From Branchiostoma lanceolatum (taxonomy: Eukaryota; Chordata; Leptocardii; Amphioxiformes; Branchiostomatidae): a stretch of 64,000 nt of DNA. Positions within the stretch are counted from its first letter, which is position 1. Every line of letters begins with the position of its first letter. The stretch spans positions 14,358,552 through 14,422,551 of the forward strand of contig NC_089740.1 of assembly GCF_035083965.1 (NCBI RefSeq). The letters are read 5' to 3'. Below, in pieces: positions 27,260 to 39,200 of the stretch. The notes under the pieces are model-generated. The model had not been told where the DNA came from and did not search any database. It saw nothing but the letters and a program-made list of their open reading frames with translations. The translations under genes were made by a program, and so were the position numbers.

Positions 27260-30200
27260 CTGGAATGATAACGATATTCATGAGAGATTCGAATATTTCT
27301 TGCCTGTCATTGGTTTCTGTTATCTAAAACTATAAAATAGTATCTAAAATAGTTTAAAAAGAAGACAGGTACAGTGCCATTGTGTGTGTATGTGCGTGTG
27401 CGTGTATATTTCTGGGTGTGTACATTACATTAATTGCAGTATTTCAAGGTTTATGGACTTTGCCGTTGTTGTTTGGACTAACAGCCCAACCTATTCCTAA
27501 CACACCAGAGTTCAAAACGGAAACCTCAATTCAAGAATTCAAGCCAATGAAAGACAGATGTCGATTTTACCTTCTTCCTCCTCCCTCTTACAGCATCGTT
27601 TCTTCCGGGTGAAAATGTAGACAAGAGCAGCTGCCAATGAGATAGCTGCAAGCACTCCGACCACGATACCTGCAATGGTTCCTGTAGCTACACCTGGAGT
27701 TAAATGTCAAAATACTTTTCCGTAGAAAAAGTACAAGATAGAAATGTGAAGAGCAGTTTTGCAATAATCACGGAACACGTTCAAGAGACTATGGAAGGGT
27801 GGGAATGACTCATAAGGAAAAATGTATAGGTAATTTCTTGATTTATAAATAAGAATACACTACCGTCAATTTGTGCCCTCGGTGTAGCGGGAGATGCACT
27901 TGGAACTGCAAAATATCGTGATGTGACGTTCTACACAACAACTAGCGAAAATGCCCCATAAATGACACATAAGGAAACATTATGGGTAATTTCATTTATT
28001 ATGTTTAGCCATACCTAGTATGGCTCAACATATTGTTATGTTTAGCCATACCTAGTATGGCTCAACATATTGTTTTTGTTCACGTTCTTCTTCTTCTCCT
28101 CCTGCCAAATCTTCAAATGGAATCTACTCCGTCATTTTTGGGCCAAACGACCTGAAATTTGGCATGTAGGTAAAGATGGCAAATACCCTTAGGTGATTTT
28201 TCATTTCTTTCGAAACAGGCCTTAAAATCATTTTTATGGAGGTTTTTTGGGGCATTTTTAGACAATTTTTATATTTTGGGCTCCTGTGCCCTGGTATTGC
28301 AAGCAAGTGACCTGAAATTCGGTACAAGGGTGCCTTGAACATGTCCCTACAGGACTTCAATCACATTTCTGGTGTGCATCACTTCAGAATGCTTCATTTT
28401 GGGGACTTTTGGACCCATTTTCAGACCAAAAACAGGCCAAAAGTGGTATCCACGTTCCATGTTCTATTTGCTGCTGGCCAAAGAATCCATGTTCTATCTA
28501 AGGATCCCCGCGTTCCATTTGCTACTGGCCAAAGAACACTGTTCTATTTAGGTTACCTGAGGTCATATTGCAGGAACACACGCAAGCCTTTGCAGTAAGA
28601 AGCTCTTGGGGTCTCGCAGAACTTGAAGAGAGTTTTTGTACGGGTGATTTTGGAACAGTCCATTTATGCATCAGGAGGGAGATTGTCAAAGTATAATGCT
28701 CTCGCAAATGTTGCCTTTCTACATGCAGTTAATATTTCGATTTGCCCAGGTGTTATTTTGGGACAGCCCACTTCTTGCATGGGGAGGAGTATGGCTAAAC
28801 ATGCTGTATTTGCTCAGGGGCAAATGACGGCCTTTCTAGTTTTTGTTCACGTTCTTCTTCTTCTTCTTCTTCTCCTTCTGCCATATCTTCAAATGGAATC
28901 TACTCCGTCATTTTTGGGCCAAACGGCCTGAAATTTGGCATGTAGGTAAAGATGGAAAATACCCTTAGGTGATTATTTAATTTTGTTGAAACAGGCATTA
29001 AAATCATTTTTATGGAGGTTTTTTGGGGCATTTTTAGACAATTTTTATATTTTGGGCTCCTGTGCCCTGGTATTGCAAGCAAGTGACCTGAAATTCGGTA
29101 CAAGGGTGCCTTGAACATGTCCCTACAGGACTTCAATCACAATTCTGGTGTACATCACTTCAGAATGCTTCATTTTGGGGACTTTTGGACCCATTTTCAG
29201 ACCAAAAACAGGCCAAAAGTGGTATCCCCGTTCCATGTTCTATTTGCTGCTGGCCAAGGAATCCATGTTCTATCTAAGGATCCCCGCGTTCCATTTGCTA
29301 CTGGCCAAAGAACGCGTGTTCTATTTAGGTCACCTGAGGTCATATTGCAGGAACACACACAAGCCTTTGCAGTAAGAAGCTCTTGGGGTCTCGCAGAACT
29401 TGTAGAGAGAATTTTTTTTGCACGGGTGATTTTGGAACAGTCAATTTATGCATCGGGAGGGAGATTGGCGAAGTATGATGCTCTCGCAAATGTTGCCTTT
29501 CTACATGCAGTTAATATTTCGATTTGCCCAGGTATTATTTTGGGACAGCCCACTTCTTGCATGGGGAGGAGTATGGCTAAACATGCTGTATTTGCTCAGG
29601 GGCAAATGACGGCCTTTCTAGTATACAACGTTATTTTGCAGGGTGCAATAAAAACTCCTTCTACCAGTTGGATACGGTCTTTCCAACCGTTGGATCTGCT
29701 TGAAGATTAACGACGAACTACAAGCCCTATTGGAAGCCTCAGGCAGCAGGCATATGATCATTTTGAATTAGATCCCTACCTGAACAAGTTACCTTCGCGT
29801 CGCAATTCTGTCTCTCCTGTGTATTCCCATCACAGTCCGCTCCGCCGTTCGCTGGTGCAGGATTGGTGCAGGTTCGGTTCCGAGTCTGCGTCCCGACTCC
29901 ACACGTCACGCTGCAGCCGGACCACGAACCCCAGTCGGACCAACCGCCATCAACTACATGGAGACAAATGTCGATTTTAGGCATTCTAGAAAAAAATATG
30001 GTGAATAATTTCGTCACAAACGGTTTTATTCATAAGCTTCAAGCAACGTGTCAAGCGGTACACAGTATAGACTGGATGCTGTCATTATTCAAATCGTACG
30101 CAAGAGTTTGAAGAAGCTTTGGGTCTATTGCCTACAAAAAGTACTCGGCGAAGATAATAATTATGCTCCTAGCTTTATAAGAATACCCACTAGATTTTTT

Positions 30201-33200
30201 TTATCTGGCAATGTTTTATCTAAATAGGTTACTCAAAGGCGCAACATGGAGATCAACCAACACGACTTTCCTTTGTATTAAGATATGTGACGAAGACGAA
30301 ATATCGGTTATATAGATGCACTAACTTTCCGTGACCCACGTGGCGACGAAGCCGGGATACACTATACTGTTGTCCGAGTGGAAGATGACCGTCATGGAGT
30401 TGTTGGTGGAGTTCAGCGGCGGAGGGCTGTCGGTGCCGCACCACGTTCCCATGTCAACGGCGGAATCGCCCCGGCCGTCCTGCACCTTGAATAGATAACA
30501 AAAAGGGGTTACTGTAGATGCAGAAATATTCGCGCTGGTTTCATGTTCGCGGTTTTCGCAGTGAACACATTATCGTGAACTTAAAACCACCGCGAACATC
30601 CATTCCAATGTGTGACTGTAGCGCTACTGCTATTTCAAACGCGAACTCAAAACACCCGCGGACACTCCATTTTCTCCCTACCGCGAAATATAAACCACGC
30701 GAACTAAAATGCATTTACAGTATTTTATCTTAAAAGTTCATCTGTGTTGGTAAGAATCATTCTGAGACAAGTTTTAACTGTAATTTCCGACGCAAACATT
30801 GGACTTACCCAAATTCTGCTTGGAGATTAGGTTAGACTGACGTATACCATTCAGTTGAAATTTGATTGCCATATCTAAACCTTAAAGAGTTGTCTTGGTC
30901 TCAAAATAATGAGGAACACGAAGACGAAGAGGAACACGAAGACGATGATGATAGTAATGGTAATGGTGATTTTTTTTTTTGTTTGACAATAAAACACCGT
31001 AACATTGAAAAATAAACTACCTTGACGTAGTCATATCTACAGGTAGAAGAAGGCTCCACGGAAAAAGTGAAGAATGAGAGGAAAATCCGCTCCTCAGGGT
31101 CAACAGTGATGATCCAGACACAATCCAGTCTGTTCGCATAGTTCTGTGGATGTCCCGGGCTCTGCAGGGTCCCGTTTGGGGCGTTCAGATAGCCGCCGCA
31201 TCCTGTGGCAGAGAGAATGGTATTTTCGTCAAGTGAATGTAGTTTATTACATAATATACAGTAGAAACCACTTAATTGCACAACGTATTATCGCACACGT
31301 CTGTTAATTGCATGGAATTCCAAACCGGTTTACTCCATTGTTAGTGACATTTCTGCTCCGCGCATCGTCATTTTGTATATTGTGTCATAAAATGCAGTTC
31401 TGTAAGAAGGGACTTTTCATTGCCATTTATATATACATTTGGTACATTGCTTCTATGTCTATCCATGACCAGTCTGGCATCCATTTATTCTAGTTTCTTT
31501 CGCTGTTTTCATCGCTTCGCTGTAAATAATCATACGCATGCGTCAAAGCGATCGTTGGAACGAATCAGAGCTAAGGATTTCAGGCTAACTCATGACATCA
31601 TTATTCTGACAAACTAGACAATTAACCTAATGCATTAGACGACTATAAAACTATGTAAGGCATCCTTGTATTATTCAAGTTCTGAAACTTTGACCATTAT
31701 TTTAAGAAAGAAATCATTACCGTTATCCATTTCTAATCCATTACCATATAAACATTACTTCAAGAAAGAACATTAAAACCGTCATATAATTATGATGATT
31801 ATATGAACATTACTTCAAGAACGAACATCAAAACCGTCATCTATTTCTAATGATTATATGAACATCATTTCAAGAAGGAACATTAAAACCGTTATCTATT
31901 TCTAACAAGGCTTAATTTGGAGAGAGATTGATATTTACGTGCTTATCACCCCTTGCAAATTTGATCATGCGCCATACCATTTGGAAGTCATGATGGGGCG
32001 AATGAGTCCAGTCTAGATGGGGTTAAAAATCATTTGGTGGTACAGGACTAGTATATGTGTAGAGTGTGCTGATAAAAATGTATATGTTATAACTGGTCAT
32101 GAAAAAATATGAGTATGTTGATATTATATGGGCCACAAAGATTCGATATTGCAGTGTTGTAAGTTGAAAGTGATGAGGAAACGGTTCCGTATATATATGT
32201 GAATAGAATAAATCTTTATTCCATATCATACACATTTTGAAAGACATAGTACATGTACATGTGACTTTTCCGCACCTAGCAGTGGTGCAGTTGGTTCAGT
32301 GTACTCTCCAAACAGAGGAGTGGGTCTGGCTGGTTTTTGACGTGTTTTTAGGTGTATTTGTTAGGCTTTCTTTTTTGTCCCCTTTTTATTATGTCGCCAA
32401 TCGCGGTGAACAAAAATGCCTAAACTGAACGCGTTAAAAACCAGCAGGACCCACACCTCTGCTTGGAGGATAGTTTATTTATTTGACCTACATGTACGTT
32501 TATGCAAGGCCATCTGGTTACATGACCTGACAGTCCCATGTCCGATTATGAAATGCAGTGGGTTAACAAACTTTCCTTTCTGATTATGCAAATTAGCTCC
32601 TCATTTGCATAATCAGTCATTGATTATGTAAATCACCATATAAGCTCTGTAGATACCAAATATCACGACGATCTGTCGACCCCTTCTGTTACCATTCATG
32701 TCCGAATGTCAAAACAAAAACACCCACTGCAGTTCTTGACAAGCCGCTAGGGGACCCAAATTTACAGAACTTACTTTCTGTGGCATAAACTATCTACCAT
32801 ACAAAAATCACGACCATACCACTTTCAGAAAATATGCCTCGAAATTTTGAAGCTCTGTTGCAGTACCTTAGGTGTCCGCTAGAAGGCCCATTATCGAACT
32901 TGACCTTCCTTTCTGTAAACCCTACCCATCCACTAGATATCATACAGATCCATCAACAGCTTCTTGAGTTATGCTGGCGACATACAAATACACATCCACA
33001 CAAAGCCTGCTGCATTACCGACGGAAAATACAAGGGGAACCATTTTTGAACTTGACCTCCGTTTTCACAACATCTACACACCTGCAAAAAATCATGAAGA
33101 TCCATCAACGTCTCCGTCACTTTTTTTGCCTACATAAAAACACACAAAAATGCAAAGTCTGCTGCAGTACTGTTGAAGAACGCAAGGTGAACCATTTTCG

Positions 33201-36200
33201 AACTTGACCTTCCTTTGCACAACCACTACACATCTACCGAAAATCATAAAGATTCATTTAAGCTTTCTTGAGTTATGCTCCTGACATACATTCAGACCCA
33301 CCCAACAGATTTTTAAACCGAAAACATAATCTTCTCCGAGTACAAATACTCTGCGAAGATAATGAAACTCATAGACACCTTGCGTATTGGTTCGAATCCG
33401 GAAACCGGCCGAAAACAGATTTATCTTTGGTTTATTGCAAAACAATAGTTTACATTTCTAGTTAAAATGGAAAACCAAAATGTTTTATCATATTTCTGTA
33501 TATAATGTACGTAACAGCAATATTGAGTTTAAACGTCATGTTTATCTCCATGGAAAAAGGCTTTTTCATGGATATACTGTTTTGCTTGCGTTTGGTGTTT
33601 GTGTGTATGTATGTGTCACCGGATACTTAAAGTCACCATAACTGTAGAACCTGTACATGGATTGTAATGATTTTTGGTATGTGGGTGGGTGTTAAGAGGA
33701 GGAAGGTCAAGGTCGATTTTGGGCCCCCTGGCATTTGTGATTGGAACTGCAATGGCGTATTTTTAAAAATCTTCAATGTAGAAGAACTGAAAAGAGGATC
33801 GACAGATCGTCATGTTATTTGGTACACAGGTAGGTTAGACCAAGATGTACACACTTAAGTGCAAACTATGCAAATGAGACCGAATTTGCATAAGTAAGGA
33901 GGTAAATCGTTTGCATGTGTGTCGCTGGATGCTTAAAGTCAGCATAACTGTAGAACGTGTAGATGGATTGTAATGATATTTGGTATGTGGGTATGCGCTG
34001 GGAGGAGAATGGTCAAGGTCGATTTTGGGCCCCCTGGTTTGTGTCCCTGGAACTACAATGGCCTATTTGTAAAAATGTTCTAAAGGGGTATAACTGAAGA
34101 AAGGAACAACAGATTTCCATGTTATTTGGTACGCAGGTAGGTTGGACAGAGATGTACACACTGAAGTGCAAATCATGCAAAGTTAGTGTGTTTGCGTGTG
34201 TGTGCGCGTGTGTGTATGTTTGTGTCACCGTGTGTGTATGTATGTGTCACCGGATGCTTAAAATCAGCATAACTATAGAACGTATAGATAAATTGTAATG
34301 ATATTTGGTATGTGGGTAGGTGTCGGGGGGAGAAAGGTCAAGGTCGATTTTGGGCCCCCCGGTATGTGTCACTGGAACTGTAATGGCGTATTTGTCAAAA
34401 TCTTCAAAGGAGAATAACTGAAGAAAGGAGCGACAGATTTTCATGTTATTTACTATACAGGTAGCTTAAGCAGAGATGTATACAATGAACTGCAAATTAT
34501 GCAAATTGGACTTAATTTGCATAAGTAATGAGGAAAATCTATATCTGCAGTGTTGTCATGTGGCACGCCACCTGTCAGTAGCTATTTATAGCGAAAGTAG
34601 GTCAGACATCTTCCCTTTCAGTGTGGGTCATACCATTGAGCGATATAGAATGGGGGGAACTGGTTTAATAGAAAAACAACGTTTCATGGAGATTTTGGGT
34701 CCTAAGACTCTTGTTTCAGTCTGCTTTTGCCAAAATAGAAAGAGAAACTTATTTCATTAAATTCTAATCAGAAAGATAACGATACACGGCGATGGTCATC
34801 CAAGAGATCATATTGACACAAAAATGATAGGATTGAAGCACGATGATGTTTGAACATGACATGGTTCTGCCAATTTGCCTACCGTGGGTAATAATACGAA
34901 GTAATTGTGTTTGCACAAGTTGAAATACGTGTATTTTGCTTTCCTTTTCTCTATCCTAAAGGAATATATGTAACATGATAATTGACGGTTACCTGGACAA
35001 GGCACCCCCGTTTCGCAGTCTCGGTTCTCCCGTGCGTCCCCGGTACAGTCTGTTCCTCCGTTCGCTGGTGCAGGATTGGTGCAGGTTCGGTTCCGAGTCT
35101 GCGTCCCGACTCCACAAGTCACGCTGCAGCCAGACCACGTACCCCAGTCCGACCAACCTCCATCAACTGCAACTATATGACGCAAGACTTTAGGCCAGTG
35201 TAAAAAGGCAAGGACTAGCAATTGGCTTGAATAGAAACACATCCACAAAAATGGAGATATAGGGCTAAGCACATGTTCCCAACATATCCTCGTGCCTGAT
35301 CATTTGATTAATATCATTGGCAGGTGCATGAAAGGGTACATTTTTGCCCCAGGTGTGCAAATTAATCGATCTGATAAAGTGTACACTTTGGGGGTTAAAA
35401 TCTTGGTGAGTTTCTTTTTGTTCAACATATTATGATAGAGATTTGTGAGCTGTACAATGGTTGAATCCTCAACTAGCTTGAAAATCTCATCCGGTTTTGC
35501 ATCAGGGTCGGGGGCCTTGTCGCCAAACGATTAATTGGGAGATTGGGAGAGAGGCCTTCTGTTTCCATTTCTGTCATATTTGGCACAGAAATTGTGCCAC
35601 AAAAATAACCTTACAAACACTTATCAGTGACAATCCCTAGTATCTAAGGTACCACATACCTAGCTGGCAAATAAACCCCTTGCGGCTGGTACACCATAGA
35701 TCATTCCAGACGTGCCCGGAACCAGCCACTTCGGCGCAGTCTTCGCCGCCGTAATCATCGTTCGGCTCACCGGGCTGCCAGTTGTTGTAGCCGGTTGACG
35801 CCAAGGATTGGCCGTCTTCAAACACCCACTGTGTCTCGTTGTCAGCGTCAGTCAACCCGATCCAACGCCGTGCAGTTCCTCCTCCTCCCAGATTGTGGAT
35901 GAAAGTGTTGGTCGCGACGTCTTTCGGCATGGCCAACAGTCCACCATCTGCGGCACACGTCTGTCTGGCCTCATCGTACGTCTTTAGCTCAGCAAAGTCC
36001 TTGTAGCAAACTCCGTTGAAACTGACATAGCCTGCTATCGGACATACTGTAGAAAGAGGAAACGAGGATAGGTAGCTTGATGAAACACGTATTTGCCATT
36101 GGAAAGAAAAAAAATTGGGTATGACATAACGACTGATGTAATTAGCTTTATGGCAATGTAAATTCCGTTGTGTCATCGACGTTAAAAGGTTGAGTTGTTC

Positions 36201-39200
36201 CAAAATCCATACAGCTGGCTGCACATGTAAATAAAAAGCTTAACCAACTAAGACAGTGACAGACCGCAATAACAATTAAGGGTTAATGACCCGCCCCGAG
36301 GTGTGTATGGTGTCATAACGCCTGGCCCTTTGTAATAGCTTAAGCTAGTTGGGCAACCCTGGCATGTTTGTAAATACAATGCATGCCAAACGAATAAACA
36401 AACAAACAACGCCTGGCCATGTGCTATAACCACCGAATAAAACCACCGATTAGCGACACTTAGAGTAGACAATTCCTGTATGGCGCATATACGCTTATAC
36501 AATCAAGAATGCATTTCGGAATTTACACTTGAACAGAAGACGATAGATTTCTTTTTGAAACCCAACATTTCCACAGATGATATTTAATAACATTGAAATA
36601 TTGGCATGTCAAATCTTTTTCAAATCTATTATGATCTATTATCATCATTCCCCCCTGCTGGGTATCCTTTTGACAATGCTGTGGGCGGCTCCACTTAAAG
36701 TTCCGCCCGTTCAGATTTGACTTGTATTAAAATGGTTTATTCTATTTTGTCATATGCTTACAAAAGATTTGATTTATCCTGTTAAGAAAGTAAGCATATT
36801 TGGGAACAAATAATCATTATACAATTGTTAAATAATGATCGCGTGTGTGTTATCCTCTACATAATGGGAGGAATGATGATCACGGGTGTGTTATGGCGAT
36901 TAACACATGGGCAATGGAGGCTTCTGATTGGTCGGCGCCATCTGGCCATGTGATAATATTAATATAAAGACAGGCATTTACAACATGTAGATAAAGGGAT
37001 TGTCACATATGCCTTACAAACCTTCCTACCGCCAGACATCGGCGAGATGATATTTTGTACTTCCGAACGTTATTGTTTGGCCCAGACATAATCGTACAAG
37101 CACATTAGTTTAACACATACCTATAGCTAGCTGACAGATGAATCCCCTGGTGTAGGTGCATGGTATATCATGCCAGAGGTGACCGGAACTAAAAAGTACG
37201 GCGCAGTCTTCCCAAGCACCAACATCGTTCGGCTCACCCGGGTACCAGTTGTTATAGCCGGTTGCCGCCAGGGATTGGCCGTCTTCAAACACCCACTGTG
37301 TCTCGTTTTCAGCGTCGGTCAACCCGATCCAACGGGGTGTGACTCCTCCCAGATTGTGGATGAAAGTGTTGGTCGCGTTGTCTTTCGGCATGGCCACCAG
37401 TCCCCCTTCTGCGGCACACGTCTGTCTGGCCTCATCGTACGCCTTCGGCTCAGCAAAGTCCTTATAGCAAACTCCGTTGAAACTGACATAGCCTGCTATC
37501 GGACATACTGTAGAAAGAGGAAACGAGGATAGGTAGCTTGATGAAACACGTATTTGCCATTGGAAAAAAAAAATTGGGTATGACATAACGACTGATGTAA
37601 TTAGCTTTATGGCAATGTAAATTCCGTTGTGTCATCGACTTTAAAAGGTTGAGTTGTTCCAAAATCCATACAGCTGGCTGCACATGTAAATAAAAAGCTT
37701 AACCAACTAAGACAGTGACAGACCGCAATAACAATTAAGGGTTAATGACCCGCCCCGAGGTGTGTATGGTGTCATAACGCCTGGCCATGTGCTATAACCA
37801 CCGAATAAAACCACCGAGTGAGCGATCATATAGCCTATCCAAAAAAAGAGTAGACAATTCCTGTATGGCGCATATACGCTTATACAATCAAGAATGCATT
37901 TAAGAATTTACACTTGAACGGAAGACAATAGATTTCTTTTTGAAACCCAACATTTCCACAGATGATATTTAATAACATTGAAATATTGGCATGTCAAATC
38001 TTTTTCAAATCTATTATGATCTATTATCATCATTCCCCCCTGCTGGGTATCCTTTTGACAATGCTGTGGGCGGCTCCACTTAAAGTTCCGCCCGTTCAGA
38101 TTTGACTTGTATTAAAATGGTTTATTCTATTTTGTCATATGCTTACAAAAGATTTGATTTATCCTGTTAAGAAAGTAAGCATATTTGGGAACAAATAAAC
38201 ATTATACGATTGTTAACAAAAAGATTACCTCCCCCTCTACATAATGGGAGGAATGATGATCACGGGTGTGTTATCCTCTACATAATGGGAGGAATGATGA
38301 TCACGGGTGTGTTATGGCGATTAACACATGGGCAATGTAGGCTTCTGATTGGTCGGCGCCATCTGGCCATGTGATAATATTAATATAAAGACAGGCATTT
38401 ACAACATGTAGATAAAGGGATTGTCACATATGCCTTACAAACCTTCCTACCGCCAGACATCGGCGAGATGATATTTTGTACTTCCGAACGTTATTGTTTG
38501 GCCCAGACATAATCGTACAAGCACATTAGTTTAACACATACCTATAGCTAGCTGACAGATGAATCCCCTGGTTTTGGTGCATGATATATCATGCCAGAGG
38601 TGACCGGAACTAAGAACTACGGCGCAGTCTTCACTAGCACCAATATCGTTCGGCTCAGTGGGGTACCAGTTGTTATAGCCGGTTGCCGCCAGGGTTTCGC
38701 CGTCTTCAAACACCCACTGCCCCTCGTTGTCGGCGTCAGTCAACCCGATCCAACGAGGTGTGGCTCCTCCCAGATCGTGGATAAAAGTGTTGGTCGCGTT
38801 GTCTTTCGGCATGGCCACCAGTCCCCCGTCTGCGGCACACGTCTGTCTGGCCTCATAGTACGTCTTCAGCTCAGCAAAGTCCTTGTAGCAAACTCCGTTA
38901 AAACTGACATAGCCTGCTTTTGGACATACTGTCGGAAAATCAAACGAAGATAGGTATACATGTACGTATATTTAGGAAAAAAGTATTGTCATTCGCAAGA
39001 AACATTGAGCATAAAATAAAGACTACAGTAATTGGGCTAATAAAGATTTGCTCGCATCATCAACATTAGAAGTTTCAGGTGTTGCAAAATTAAACAACAA
39101 ATTGGCTGCACATTTTAAGTAAAATGCTAATCCAACCTAAACAGTGACAAACCGCAATAACAACATAGGGGCATTCACAAAGGAGAGATGAAGAGCTAAT

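Larger units (their letters stand above)
31203..34992. other. long intron of satellites and small repeats
   Basis: Between the first CUB exon and the TSP1 exon at 34993. It holds a roughly 62-base tandem repeat (31705-31907), the foldback element 32304-32470, a roughly 125-base tandem series (32855-33300) and the 303-325-base satellite (33606-34545). I see no further exon with proper splice sites. Confidence 0.6.
36047..38541. repeat. recent tandem duplication of CTLD exon plus intron
   Basis: Introns 36047-37120 and 37508-38541 are nearly identical for long stretches (ttggcatgtcaaatcttttt, ctgtgggcggctccacttaa, gatgatattttgtacttccg). The first carries an 80-base insertion (36328-36407); the second has a roughly 46-base internal duplication near 38240-38300. 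Confidence 0.9.

Noticed and set aside
28124-29710. Open frames repeated in the two 770-bp copies
   Set aside because: They are conserved only because the DNA unit is duplicated; no domain, signal peptide or splice context.
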